The notes beneath the pieces are model-generated. The model had not been told where the DNA came from, did no database searches, and saw only the letters and a program-made list of their open reading frames with translations. From contig NZ_BMUT01000006.1 in NCBI RefSeq assembly GCF_014650335.1, positions 317,461-381,460 of the forward strand: a stretch of 64,000 bases of DNA, written 5' to 3'. Shown one piece after another: positions 17,007 to 26,269 of the stretch. Made by a program: the position numbers and the translations under genes. The DNA comes from Streptomyces hiroshimensis (GTDB lineage: Bacteria > Actinomycetota > Actinomycetes > Streptomycetales > Streptomycetaceae). Each line of letters opens with the position of its first letter. Positions within the stretch are counted from its first letter, which is position 1.

Positions 17007-18515
17007 ATGTCGTCAGCCGAGACCATCCACGTCGACGGGGTGTGGCGCGCCGCCGCGTCCGGTGCCCAGCGGGAGGTGCTCGACCCCGCGGACGCCAAGA
17101 CCCTCGCCGTGGTCTCCGAGGGCGGCGCCGACGACACGGACGCCGCCGTCGCCGCGGCCCGCCGCGCCTTCGACGGCGGTCAGGGCGCCTGGCCGCGGAC
17201 TCCCGTGGCCGAGCGGGCGGCGCTGCTGCGCCGCGTCGCGGACCTCCTCCAGCGCGACCGCGAGGAGATCGCGCTGACCGAGAGCCGGGACACCGGCAAG
17301 ACCCTCGAAGAGGGCCGCACCGACGTCGACTGCGTGACCGACGCCTTCCGTTACTTCGCCGACCTCGTCGTGAACGAGGGCGGCGGGCGCGTCGTCGACG
17401 CGGGCTCGGACACCGTGCACAGCGTCGTCGTCCACGAGCCGGTCGGCGTCTGCGCGCTGATCACCCCCTGGAACTACCCGCTGCTGCAGGCCAGCTGGAA
17501 GATCGCCCCCGCGCTGGCGGCGGGCGACACCTTCGTCATCAAGCCCAGCGAGGTCACCCCGCTGTCCACCGTGCTGCTGATGAAGCTGCTGGCCGAGGCG
17601 GGTCTGCCGGACGGCGTCGGCAACCTCGTCACCGGCGCGGGCGACCCCGTGGGCGCCCGCCTCTCCGAGCACCCGGACGTCGACCTCGTCTCCTTCACCG
17701 GCGGCCTCGCCTCCGGCACCAAGGTGATGCAGGCCGCGGCGCCCAGCGTGAAGAAGGTCGCCCTCGAACTCGGCGGCAAGAACCCCAACGTGGTCTTCGC
17801 CGACGCCTGCGCGACCGACGAGGACTTCGACACCGCCGTCGACCAGGCCCTCAACGCCGCGTTCATCCACAGCGGCCAGGTCTGCTCGGCCGGCTCCCGC
17901 CTCATCATCGAGGAGTCCGTCCGCGACCGCTTCGTGGCCGAACTCGCCCGCCGCGCCGCGAAGATCCGCCTCGGCCGCGGCACCGAGGACGGCGTCGAGT
18001 GCGGCCCGCTGGTCTCCGCGCAGCAGCTCGACAAGATCGAGGCCTACGTCGCCTCCGCCCTGGCCGAGGGTGCGACGCTGCGCTGCGGCGGCGCCCAGCC
18101 GGAGCCGAACGAGGTGCGCCCCGCAGGCGGTTACTTCTACTCGCCGACCGTCCTCGACCACTGCCACCGCGCGATGAAGGTCGTCCGCGAGGAGACCTTC
18201 GGCCCGATCCTCACCGTCGAGGTCTTCCGCACCGAGGACGAGGCCGTGGCCCTGGCCAACGACACCGAGTACGGCCTCGCCGGCGCCGTGTGGACCAAGG
18301 ATGCGGGCCGCGCCCGCCGCGTCGCCGGCCGGCTGCGCCACGGCACCGTCTGGATCAACGACTTCCACCCCTACCTGCCGCAGGCGGAGTGGGGCGGCTT
18401 CGGCAAGTCCGGAATCGGCCGCGAGCTCGGCCCGGCGGGCCTGGCCGAATACCGCGAGGCCAAGCACATCTACCAGAACCTTGCGCCCGAGCCGGTGCGC
18501 TGGTTCGCCGGCTGA
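17007..18515 (+). CDS. betB: Aldehyde dehydrogenase, probable betaine-aldehyde dehydrogenase
   Basis: A 502-residue NAD(P)-dependent aldehyde dehydrogenase. The cofactor region reads ITPWNYPLLQASWKIAPALAAG near 150. The catalytic Glu is in ALELGGKNPN near 255. The catalytic Cys is in HSGQVCSAGSR near 294. EETFGPILTV lies near 395. Aldehyde dehydrogenases are hard to assign by sequence alone. The choline/betaine role comes from the gene behind it, a choline-dehydrogenase-like GMC enzyme, and from the adjacent betaine transporter. First gene of a five-gene unit; RBS GGAAGGCAGAG. Confidence 0.88.
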   Translation: MSSAETIHVDGVWRAAASGAQREVLDPADAKTLAVVSEGGADDTDAAVAAARRAFDGGQGAWPRTPVAERAALLRRVADLLQRDREEIALTESRDTGKTLEEGRTDVDCVTDAFRYFADLVVNEGGGRVVDAGSDTVHSVVVHEPVGVCALITPWNYPLLQASWKIAPALAAGDTFVIKPSEVTPLSTVLLMKLLAEAGLPDGVGNLVTGAGDPVGARLSEHPDVDLVSFTGGLASGTKVMQAAAPSVKKVALELGGKNPNVVFADACATDEDFDTAVDQALNAAFIHSGQVCSAGSRLIIEESVRDRFVAELARRAAKIRLGRGTEDGVECGPLVSAQQLDKIEAYVASALAEGATLRCGGAQPEPNEVRPAGGYFYSPTVLDHCHRAMKVVREETFGPILTVEVFRTEDEAVALANDTEYGLAGAVWTKDAGRARRVAGRLRHGTVWINDFHPYLPQAEWGGFGKSGIGRELGPAGLAEYREAKHIYQNLAPEPVRWFAG

Positions 18516-18566
18516 GCCAGCCTCATTCCGTAAGCGAAGAACCTTCCTGCCCCGAGGAGTACCCCC

Positions 18567-20129
18567 ATGCCCCCCGCAGCCCAGAAGATCACGGCCGACT
18601 ACGTCGTCGTCGGCGGCGGCACCGCCGGATCGGTCATCGCCTCCCGCCTCGTGGAGGACCCCGGTGTCTCCGTCGTCGTCATCGAGGGCGGCCCCTCCGA
18701 CATCGACCGCGAGGACGTGCTGACGCTGCGCAAGTGGCTCGGCCTGCTCGGCGGTGAGCTGGACTACGAGTACACCACCACGGAACAGCCCCGCGGCAAC
18801 TCGCACATCCTGCACAGCCGCGCCAAGGTGCTGGGCGGCTGCTCCTCGCACAACACCCTGATCTCCTTCAAGCCGCTGCCCTCCGACTGGGACGAGTGGG
18901 AGAGCGCGGGCGCCGCCGGCTGGGGCGCGAAGGACATGGACCCCTACTTCGGCAAGCTCCGCAACAACATCGTGCGGGTCGCGAAGAAGGACCAGAACGC
19001 CATCGCCTCGGACTGGATCGAGGCGGTCAAGACCGCGCTCGGCGTCCCCGAGGTCACCGGCTTCAACGACAAGCCCTTCGACGAGGGCGTCGGCTTCTTC
19101 GACCTCTCCTACCACCCGGAGAACAACAAGCGCTCCTCCGCCTCCGTCGCCTACCTCCACCCCCACATGGAGGCCGGCGACCGGCCCAACCTCCGCCTCA
19201 TGCTGGAGACCTGGGCGCACAAGCTGGAGCTGGACGGCACCCGCGCCAAGGGCGTGCACGTGCGCACCAAGGACGGCGAGGAGATCTACGTCGAGGCCGG
19301 CCGCGAGGTGCTGGTGTGCGCCGGCGCCGTCGACACGCCCCGGCTGCTGATGCACTCCGGCATCGGCCCGAAGGAGGACCTCGAAGCGCTCGGCATACCC
19401 TGCGTGCTCGACCTGCCGGGCGTCGGCGAGAACCTCATCGACCACCCCGAGTCGGTCATCGTCTGGGAGACCGACGGGCCCATCCCCGGCAACTCCGCGA
19501 TGGACTCCGACGCGGGCCTGTTCGTCAAGCGCGACCCGGAGCACCAGGGACCCGACCTGATGTTCCACTTCTACCAGATCCCCTTCACGGACAACCCCGA
19601 GCGCCTGGGCTACGAACGCCCCGAGCACGGCGTGTCCATGACCCCCAACATCCCCAAGTCGCGCGCCCGCGGCCGGCTCTACCTCACCTCCGCGGACCTC
19701 GAGGCCAAGCCGGCCCTCGACTTCCGCTACTTCGAGGATGAGGACGACTACGACGGCCGCACCCTCGTCGACGGCATCAAGCTCGCCCGCAAGGTCGCCG
19801 AGGCCGAGCCGTTCAAGAAGTGGCTCAAGCGCGAGGTCTTCCCCGGCCCGGACGTCACCGACGACGCCGAGATCAGCGAACTCGTCCGCAAGGCCGCACA
19901 CACCGTCTACCACCCCGCCGGCACCTGCCGGATGGGCGCCGCCGACGACGCCCTCGCCGTGGTCGACCCCCAGCTGCGGATCCGCGGCCTGGAGAACATC
20001 CGCATCGCGGACGCGTCCGTCTTCCCGACGATGCCCGCGGTCAACCCGATGATCGGGGTCCTGATGGTGGGAGAGAAGTGCGCGGAAATGCTTGTAGCAG
20101 GCCCCGGCACCGGGGGTGACCCCCGATGA
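18567..20129 (+). CDS. betA: GMC-family FAD oxidoreductase, probable choline dehydrogenase
   Basis: A 520-residue glucose-methanol-choline oxidoreductase. The ADP-binding motif VVVGGGTAGSVIASRL is at residues 11-26. The GMC signature region LGGCSSHN lies near 90. GAVDTPRLLMHSGIGP near 250 is the second signature. The C-terminal catalytic histidine region reads YHPAGTCRMG near 450, with the final Asn in AVNPMIG. Predicted to oxidise choline to betaine aldehyde, the substrate of the preceding enzyme, 51 bp upstream. Overlaps proV by 4 bp (ATGA). Substrate inferred from context. Confidence 0.88.
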   Translation: MPPAAQKITADYVVVGGGTAGSVIASRLVEDPGVSVVVIEGGPSDIDREDVLTLRKWLGLLGGELDYEYTTTEQPRGNSHILHSRAKVLGGCSSHNTLISFKPLPSDWDEWESAGAAGWGAKDMDPYFGKLRNNIVRVAKKDQNAIASDWIEAVKTALGVPEVTGFNDKPFDEGVGFFDLSYHPENNKRSSASVAYLHPHMEAGDRPNLRLMLETWAHKLELDGTRAKGVHVRTKDGEEIYVEAGREVLVCAGAVDTPRLLMHSGIGPKEDLEALGIPCVLDLPGVGENLIDHPESVIVWETDGPIPGNSAMDSDAGLFVKRDPEHQGPDLMFHFYQIPFTDNPERLGYERPEHGVSMTPNIPKSRARGRLYLTSADLEAKPALDFRYFEDEDDYDGRTLVDGIKLARKVAEAEPFKKWLKREVFPGPDVTDDAEISELVRKAAHTVYHPAGTCRMGAADDALAVVDPQLRIRGLENIRIADASVFPTMPAVNPMIGVLMVGEKCAEMLVAGPGTGGDPR

Positions 20130-21253
20130 ACGGCACCGGCGCCGGCACAGGCGCAACCACCGAGCAGATGCCCGAGCAGACGCCCGAGCACGCGCCGCAG
20201 GCTGCGGCCGACGCACCGGCGGTCTTCAGCGTCCGCAACCTGTGGAAGGTCTTCGGGCCGAAGGCCGACCGTGTCCCCGGCAGCGACCTGGCCGCCCTCT
20301 CCGCCGAGGAGCTGCGCGAGCAGGCCGGCTGCACCGTCGCCGTCCGCGACGTCTCCTTCGACGTCCGCCAGGGCGAGGTCTTCGTCGTCATGGGCCTGTC
20401 CGGCTCCGGCAAGTCCACGCTCGTCCGCTGCCTGACCCGGCTCATCGAGCCGACCTCCGGCACCATCGCCATCGACGGCGAGGACGTGTGCGGCATGGAC
20501 AAGGGTGCCCTGCGCGACCTGCGCCGCCACCGCGCGGCCATGGTCTTCCAGCACTTCGGGCTGCTCCCGCACCGCTCCGTCCTCGACAACGTCGCCTACG
20601 GGCTGGAGATCCAGGGCGTCGCCAAGGCCGAACGCCGCGCCAAGGCCGCCGAGATGGTGGAGAAGGTCGGCCTCGCGGGCATGGAGGACCGCCGCCCCGG
20701 CCAGCTCTCCGGCGGCCAGCAGCAGCGCGTGGGCCTCGCCCGCGCCCTCGCCGCCGACCCCGAAGTCCTCCTCTTCGACGAGCCGTTCAGCGCCCTCGAC
20801 CCGCTCATCCGCCGCGACATGCAGGAGGAGGTCGTCCGCCTGCACCGCGACGAGGGCCGCACGATGGTCTTCATCACCCACGACCTGTCCGAGGCGCTGC
20901 GCCTCGGCGACCGGATCGCGCTGATGCGCGACGGCCGCGTCGTGCAGTGCGGGACGCCGGAGGAGATCGTGGGTTCCCCGGCGGACGACTACGTCCGCGA
21001 CTTCGTACGGGACGTCCCGCGCGAACAGGTCCTGACCGTCCGGCGCGCGATGCGGCCCGCCGCCGCGGGCGAGTCGGAGGAGGGCGAGTCCCTCGCCCCC
21101 ACGACGACCGTCGCCGAGGCGATCGAGACGGTGGCCCGCACGGGCACGGCGGCCCGCGTCGTCGACGGCGGCCGCTGCGTCGGCGTCGTCGACCACCGCA
21201 GCCTGCTGGGCGTGGTGGCGGGCCTCGACTCCTCGCGGAAGGCGGCGGCATGA
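20126..21253 (+). CDS. proV: Glycine betaine/proline ABC transporter ATPase
   Basis: A 375-residue ATP-binding subunit of an osmoprotectant importer. Walker A is GLSGSGKST near residue 92. The Q-loop is in FQHFGLLPH. The signature is LSGGQQQRVGLARAL near 194. Walker B is VLLFDEPFSALDP, and the H-loop is FITHDLSEAL. The ~95-residue C-terminal extension after the ATPase core corresponds to the regulatory region (CBS-like in OpuA/ProV). Coupled by 4-bp overlaps to the genes on both sides. Confidence 0.95.
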   Translation: MNGTGAGTGATTEQMPEQTPEHAPQAAADAPAVFSVRNLWKVFGPKADRVPGSDLAALSAEELREQAGCTVAVRDVSFDVRQGEVFVVMGLSGSGKSTLVRCLTRLIEPTSGTIAIDGEDVCGMDKGALRDLRRHRAAMVFQHFGLLPHRSVLDNVAYGLEIQGVAKAERRAKAAEMVEKVGLAGMEDRRPGQLSGGQQQRVGLARALAADPEVLLFDEPFSALDPLIRRDMQEEVVRLHRDEGRTMVFITHDLSEALRLGDRIALMRDGRVVQCGTPEEIVGSPADDYVRDFVRDVPREQVLTVRRAMRPAAAGESEEGESLAPTTTVAEAIETVARTGTAARVVDGGRCVGVVDHRSLLGVVAGLDSSRKAAA

Positions 21254-23247
21254 CCGTACACACAGCTCCGCCGCAGATGAAGACGGCGCCGCCAGGCCGG
21301 GACGCCACGGCGCCGCACCCCGCGGCACTCTTCCTCCGCGCCCTGTGGGCCCGGCCCGCCGCCCGCAAGCTGCTCGTCCTCGCCGCGGCCGCCGCCGTCC
21401 TCGTCCCCGTGGCCGCCGCCGCCCACGGCAGCGGCACCTGGCCCTCCGCGCTCACCGTCGACCTGAGCAAGCCCCTGACCGGGGCCAGCGACTGGATCAT
21501 CGACAACCGCGACAGCCACTGGGCGTTCCTCTACTTCTTCGGGCACATCAGCGGCGCGATCATCGCCGCCGTACACGCGGTCTACACCGTCCTGCTGGCC
21601 CTCGGCTGGGCCGGAGTGACGGCAGCGGCGGCGCTGATCGCCTGGCGGGTCGCGGGCGTACGGGTCGCCGTGACCGCCACCGCCTCGTTCGCCGCCTGCG
21701 GCCTGCTCGGCATGTGGGTGCCCACGATGCGCACCCTCGCGCTGATGATCGTCGCGGTCGCGGTGTCCGTCGCCGTCGGCGCGCTCCTCGGCCTCGCCGC
21801 GGGCCTGTCGGACCGTACGTTCCGCGCGCTGCGGCCCGTCCTCGACACCATGCAGGCGCTGCCCGCCTTCGCGTACCTGCTGCCCGTCGTCCTCGTCTTC
21901 GGCATCGGCGTGGCCCCGGCCGTCCTCGCGACCGTCGTCTACGCGGCGCCGCCCATGGCCCGCCTCACCGCGCTCGGCCTGCGCTCGACCGACCAGGGCG
22001 TCCTGGAGGCCGTGGAGTCGCTCGGCGCGACCGGACGGCAGCGGCTGCTGACCGCACGCCTGCCGCTCGCCCGCCGCGAGCTGCTTCTGGGCGTCAACCA
22101 GACCATCATGATGGCCCTGTCCATGGCCGTCATCGCCTCCGTGATCGGCGCGGACGGCCTGGGAGACCGCGTCTACCAGGCCCTGTCGACGGTAGACGTC
22201 GGCAGCGCCCTGGCCGCAGGCATCCCGATCGTCCTCCTGGCCATCGTCCTGGACCGCACGACGGCAGCCGCGGGCGCCTCCGGTCCGCCCTCGTCGTCCG
22301 CACGCCGGCCGTGGGTGGGCTGGGCGCTGGCGGCCGTGGTCACCGCGTCTTTCACCCTCGGCGGCAGGATGCTGGGCTCGCAGACCTGGCCCGACGGCTG
22401 GACCGTCGCCATCGCCGCCCCGGTGAACACCGCCAAGGACTGGATGGTCGACCACCTCTACACCGGCCTCCCCGGCATCGGCGGCACCGCCGACCTCGCC
22501 GCCCACTACACCGGCTGGATCCTCGACCCCCTGCGCGACGGCCTCCAGGCCCTCCCCTGGTGGGGCGCCCTCCTCCTCGTGGCCGCCCTCGCCTGGCTGA
22601 TCGGCACGTGGCGCACGGCCCTGACGGCAGTCCTCTCGCTGGCCGCGATCGGCGTGCTGGGCCGCTGGGAGCTGTCCATGGACACGCTCTCGCAGGTGCT
22701 GGCCGCGGTCGCCGTCACGCTCGTCCTCGGCTTCACGATCGCCGTGCCGGCCGCGCGCAGCCCGCGCGTGGAGCGGCTGCTGCGGCCCGTCCTGGACGTC
22801 TTCCAGACCATGCCGCAGTTCGTGTACCTGATCCCCGTCGTCGCCCTGTTCGGCATCGGCCGGGCTCCGGCCGCCGCGGCCGCGGTCGTGTACGCGCTGC
22901 CCGCGGTCGTCCGCATCGCGAGCGAGGGCCTGCGCCGGGTGAACCCCGGCGCCATGGAGTCCGCCCGCTCGCTGGGCGCGACCGGCGGCCAGCAGCTGCG
23001 CCAGGTGCAGTTCCCGCTGGCCCGCCCGCAGCTGCTGCTCGCGGTCAACCAGGCCGTGGTGCTGGTGCTGTCCGTCGTCATCATCGGCGGCCTCGTCGGC
23101 GGTGGCGCACTCGGTTACGAGGTCGTGTTCGGCCTCGCCCAGGGCGACCTGGCGACCGGTCTCACCGCGGGTGTGGCCATCGCCTGCCTGGGGCTGATGC
23201 TCGACCGGGTCACCCAGCCGACGAAGGGAGCGCGTGATGGCGCGTAA
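21250..23247 (+). CDS. proW: Fused double-domain betaine/proline ABC permease
   Basis: A 665-residue permease with two tandem BPD_transp-type modules. Both carry the coupling-helix motif: AVESLGATGRQRLLTARLPLA near residue 255, and ESARSLGATGGQQLRQVQFPLA near 575 (each partly quoted). Both have the preceding TMQALPAFAYLLP or TMPQFVYLIP sequence. One polypeptide therefore supplies both halves of the transmembrane channel, where E. coli ProW is a single-module homodimer. Around 12-14 hydrophobic segments. Start at ATG 21250, overlapping the proV stop. Duplicated permeases of this size occur in actinobacteria. Confidence 0.93.
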   Translation: MTVHTAPPQMKTAPPGRDATAPHPAALFLRALWARPAARKLLVLAAAAAVLVPVAAAAHGSGTWPSALTVDLSKPLTGASDWIIDNRDSHWAFLYFFGHISGAIIAAVHAVYTVLLALGWAGVTAAAALIAWRVAGVRVAVTATASFAACGLLGMWVPTMRTLALMIVAVAVSVAVGALLGLAAGLSDRTFRALRPVLDTMQALPAFAYLLPVVLVFGIGVAPAVLATVVYAAPPMARLTALGLRSTDQGVLEAVESLGATGRQRLLTARLPLARRELLLGVNQTIMMALSMAVIASVIGADGLGDRVYQALSTVDVGSALAAGIPIVLLAIVLDRTTAAAGASGPPSSSARRPWVGWALAAVVTASFTLGGRMLGSQTWPDGWTVAIAAPVNTAKDWMVDHLYTGLPGIGGTADLAAHYTGWILDPLRDGLQALPWWGALLLVAALAWLIGTWRTALTAVLSLAAIGVLGRWELSMDTLSQVLAAVAVTLVLGFTIAVPAARSPRVERLLRPVLDVFQTMPQFVYLIPVVALFGIGRAPAAAAAVVYALPAVVRIASEGLRRVNPGAMESARSLGATGGQQLRQVQFPLARPQLLLAVNQAVVLVLSVVIIGGLVGGGALGYEVVFGLAQGDLATGLTAGVAIACLGLMLDRVTQPTKGARDGA

Positions 23248-24211
23248 GACGATGGTGGGGGCGGCCGCGCTGTGCGTCCTGGCCGCCGCCACGACCACCG
23301 CCTGCGGCGCCGCCGACATGACCAAGCAGGCGTCCCCGTACGCCGCCGCGGCGGGGACGAAGACCGTCACCCTGTCCGTGCAGTCGTGGGTCGGCGCGCG
23401 GGCCAACACGGCCGTCGCCAAGTACCTGCTGGAGCACGAGCTGGGCTACCGCGTCGACACCGTTCAGGTCGACGAGGTGCCCGCCTGGGACGCCCTCAGC
23501 CAGGGCCGCGTCGACGCGATCATGGAGGACTGGGGCCACCCGGAGCAGGAGAAGCGGTACGTCGAGGACAAGAAGACGATCGCCCCCGGCGGCGACCTCG
23601 GCGTCACCGGCCACATCGGCTGGTGGGTGCCGAAGTACTTCGCCGACGCCCACCCCGACGTCCTCGACTGGCGCAACCTCAATAAGTACGCGTCGCAGCT
23701 GCGCTCGCCCGAGAGCGGCGGCAAGGGCCAGCTCCTGGACGGCTCGCCGTCGTACGTCACCAACGACAAGGCGCTCGTAAAGAACCTCGGCCTGGACTAC
23801 AAGGTCGTCTTCGCGGGCTCCGAGGCGGCGCAGATCACCCAGATCCAGCAGTCCGCCAAGGACAAGAAGCCCTTCCTCACCTACTGGTACGAGCCCCAGT
23901 GGCTCTTCAACGAGGTGCCGATGGTGGAGGTGAAGCTGCCCTCGTACACGCAGGAGTGCGCGGACAAGGGCGCGGCCGACCCGTCGACGGTGAACTGCGC
24001 CTACCCGACCTCGCCGCTGAAGAAGTTCCTCAACGCGGACTTCACGCGCAACGGCGGCAAGGCGGCCCGCTTCCTGAAGAACTTCCAGTGGTCGAAGGAC
24101 GACCAGAACGCCGTCTCGCAGATGATCGCCGAGGACAAGCTCAGCGCGGACGAGGCCGCGAAGCGGTGGGTGGAGAAGAACCCGGACGTATGGAAGAAGT
24201 GGCTCCGGTAG
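23237..24211 (+). CDS. proX: Glycine betaine ABC transporter substrate-binding lipoprotein
   Basis: A 324-residue OpuAC-type binding protein. The signal peptide ends near AATTTACG, a weak lipobox placing the lipid-anchored Cys near residue 24. The mature part has VQSWVGARANTAVAKYLLEHELGY, the DEVPAWDALSQGRVDAIMEDWG region and several Trp/Tyr residues (WWVPKYF, YWYEPQWLF) suited to an aromatic cage for a quaternary amine. ATG 23237 has GGGAGCGCGTG upstream; a GTG one codon earlier is also possible. It overlaps the permease by 11 bp and ends the operon. Confidence 0.95.
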   Translation: MARKTMVGAAALCVLAAATTTACGAADMTKQASPYAAAAGTKTVTLSVQSWVGARANTAVAKYLLEHELGYRVDTVQVDEVPAWDALSQGRVDAIMEDWGHPEQEKRYVEDKKTIAPGGDLGVTGHIGWWVPKYFADAHPDVLDWRNLNKYASQLRSPESGGKGQLLDGSPSYVTNDKALVKNLGLDYKVVFAGSEAAQITQIQQSAKDKKPFLTYWYEPQWLFNEVPMVEVKLPSYTQECADKGAADPSTVNCAYPTSPLKKFLNADFTRNGGKAARFLKNFQWSKDDQNAVSQMIAEDKLSADEAAKRWVEKNPDVWKKWLR

Positions 24212-24238
24212 GGAGACGGAGACACGGAGACACTGAGC

Positions 24239-24272
24239 GAGCGGCGCCGTACCCCCGTGGACGGCGCCGCTC
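24239..24272. terminator. Terminator after the betaine operon
   Basis: Perfect 12-bp arms (24239-24250 and 24261-24272), between convergent proX and the AhpD-like gene. Confidence 0.88.
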
Positions 24273-24290
24273 CCGCATGCACGCCGGGGT

Positions 24291-24773
24291 TCAGGCCGAG
24301 TACGCGCCCGGGCCGAGGCCCGTCGTCACGCCGATCCGGTTCCACGCGTTGATCGTGGTGATCATGGCGATGAGCTGGGCGAGCTCCTGCTGGGGGAAGT
24401 GCTTCGCCGCTCGCTCGTAGACCGCGTCGGACACTCCGGAGGGCAGCAGCGTGACGGCCTCGGTCAGGGCGAGCGCCGCCTGCTCCTTCTCGGTGTAGAA
24501 GCCGGCCGCCTCCTCCCACGCGTTGAGGAGGTAGATGCGCTCCTCCGACTCGCCGAGCTTGCGGGCGTCCTTGGTGTGCATGTCCAGGCAGAAGGCGCAG
24601 TGGTTGAGCTGCGAGGCGCGGATCTTGACCAGTTCGACGAGGGAGGTCTCCAGGCCCTTCCGGGCCGCCCGCTCCAGGTTCAGCATCGCCTTCTGCACCT
24701 CGGGGGCGTGCTCGTGGAGCAGCATGCGGGGGGCGTGGTGGTGGGTGGTGGTCTGTGCGGTCGCGTTCGTCAT
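24291..24773 (-). CDS. Carboxymuconolactone decarboxylase / AhpD-like protein
   Basis: A 160-residue alkylhydroperoxidase-D-like protein. The thiol motif is HCAFCLDMH with flanking LVKIRASQLN near residue 55. Such proteins commonly reduce peroxides or act as antioxidants via the CxxC pair; the partner is unknown. ATG 24773 gives the standard length. No clear ribosome binding site is seen, so translation may be leaderless. Divergent from the MocR regulator with only 47 bp between starts, so likely its target. Confidence 0.92.
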   Translation of the reverse strand: MTNATAQTTTHHHAPRMLLHEHAPEVQKAMLNLERAARKGLETSLVELVKIRASQLNHCAFCLDMHTKDARKLGESEERIYLLNAWEEAAGFYTEKEQAALALTEAVTLLPSGVSDAVYERAAKHFPQQELAQLIAMITTINAWNRIGVTTGLGPGAYSA

Positions 24774-24820
24774 GGCTACGACACTAGGCCGGGAACAGCC
24801 CACAGGTATGGTCCATTCCC

Positions 24821-26257
24821 ATGGAGAAAACACGGGCCACTTCGGGGGGTGCCGGCGACGGCGCGGGTGTGGACTTCCATCTGGACCTGAGCGGGCCGGG
24901 CGGTGTGCGCGCCTCCCTCATCCGCGCCCTGCGCGAGGCCGTCCGCAGCGGCCGGCTCGCGCCCGGCAGCCGGCTGCCCGCCTCCCGTACGCTCGCGGCC
25001 GACCTCGGCCTGGCCCGTAACACCGTCGCGGACGCCTACGGCGAGCTCGTCGCCGAGGGCTGGCTGACCGCCCGCCAGGGCTCGGGCACGCGGGTGGCCC
25101 GGCGGGCGGCGGCGCGGGCGCCCGAGCGCCGGACACCGCCCGTGCGGACGCCGCGGCGTCCCGCCTACAACCTGCGCCCCGGGACCGCCGACGTCTCCGC
25201 CTTCCCGCGCGCCGCGTGGCTCGCCGCGGCGCGCCGGGCCATGGCGGCCGCCCCGAACGACGCCTTCGGGCACGTCGACGAGCAGGGCCGGATCGAGCTG
25301 CGGACCGCCCTCGCGGGCTATCTGGCGCGCGCCCGCGGCGTGCACGCGGACCCGGAGCGGATCGTGGTGTGCGCGGGCTTCATGCAGGGGCTGGGCCTGG
25401 TCGGCCGGGTGCTGCGGGAGCGCGGCATACGCGAGATGGGGGTCGAGGAGTACGGGCTGTGGTTCCACCGGGAGACGCTGGAGCGGGCGGGGCTGCGGTG
25501 CCTGCCCATGCCGCTGGACGGCCACGGCGCCGACGTCAGTGTGCTGGAGGGCGGCAAGGCGGACGGCCGGTCCGTGCTCATGACCCCGGCGCACCAGTTC
25601 CCCACCGGCGTGCCCCTGCACCCCGACCGGCGCGCCGCGGTGGTCGACTGGGCGGCCCGTACCGGCGGGACGATCCTGGAGGACGACTACGACGGCGAGT
25701 TCCGCTACGACCGGCAGCCGGTCGGCTGCCTGCAGGGCCTCAGCCCGGAGCGCATCGTCTACTTCGGCACCGCGAGCAAGGCCCTCGCGCCGGGCCTGCG
25801 GCTCGCGTGGATGGTGCTGCCGGAGCACCTCACCGGCGAGGTGCTGGCCCACAAGCGGGCGGGGGAGTGGAGCTCGGGGGCGCTGGAGCAGCTGACGCTC
25901 GCGGAGTTCATCACGTCCGGGGCGTACGACCGGCACGTGCGGGCGATGCGGCTGCGCTACCGGCGGCGGCGCGACCGGCTCGTCGAGGTCCTCGCCGAGC
26001 GCGCCCCGCACATCAAGGTCACGGGCATCGCGGCGGGCCTGCACGCCGTCCTCGAACTCCCGCCGGGCACGGAGCACCCCACCCTGCAGGCCGCGGCGTG
26101 GGAGGGCCTGGCCCTGGAGGGCCTCTCCCGCCTCCGCTGCACCCCGCCCCCGGCCTCTGTCTCCGACGGCCTCATCGTCGGCTACGGCACCCCGCCGGAC
26201 CACGCGTTCCCGGGCGCCCTGGAGGCCCTGCTGAGGGTGCTGCCGCCGGCGGAGTGA
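24821..26257 (+). CDS. MocR-family (GntR HTH plus aminotransferase domain) transcription regulator
   Basis: A 478-residue PdxR/MocR-type protein. A winged-helix GntR domain at about residues 15-90 includes LREAVRSGRLAPGSRLPASRTLAADLGLARN (partial region). A fold-type-I aminotransferase domain follows. Its PLP-binding Lys is in GTASKALAPGLRLAW near residue 327, with the Asp/Tyr of ILEDDYDGEFRY near 287. A possible -10 (TATGGT, 24807-24812) lies 9 bp before the ATG, suggesting a leaderless message. Probably senses PLP or an amino compound and controls the divergent AhpD-like gene. Confidence 0.93.
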   Translation: MEKTRATSGGAGDGAGVDFHLDLSGPGGVRASLIRALREAVRSGRLAPGSRLPASRTLAADLGLARNTVADAYGELVAEGWLTARQGSGTRVARRAAARAPERRTPPVRTPRRPAYNLRPGTADVSAFPRAAWLAAARRAMAAAPNDAFGHVDEQGRIELRTALAGYLARARGVHADPERIVVCAGFMQGLGLVGRVLRERGIREMGVEEYGLWFHRETLERAGLRCLPMPLDGHGADVSVLEGGKADGRSVLMTPAHQFPTGVPLHPDRRAAVVDWAARTGGTILEDDYDGEFRYDRQPVGCLQGLSPERIVYFGTASKALAPGLRLAWMVLPEHLTGEVLAHKRAGEWSSGALEQLTLAEFITSGAYDRHVRAMRLRYRRRRDRLVEVLAERAPHIKVTGIAAGLHAVLELPPGTEHPTLQAAAWEGLALEGLSRLRCTPPPASVSDGLIVGYGTPPDHAFPGALEALLRVLPPAE

Positions 26258-26269
26258 CGACCGGTCCCC

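Noticed and set aside
17013..20216. A 1067-codon open frame antisense to the aldehyde and choline dehydrogenase genes
   Set aside because: High-GC third positions remove stop codons on the opposite strand. It has no start signal and no family resemblance, and it shadows two clear genes.
20989..23421. An 810-codon open frame antisense to the permease
   Set aside because: The composition is His/Asp/Arg/Gly repeats typical of a reverse frame of membrane-protein DNA. The plus strand encodes two clear permease modules.
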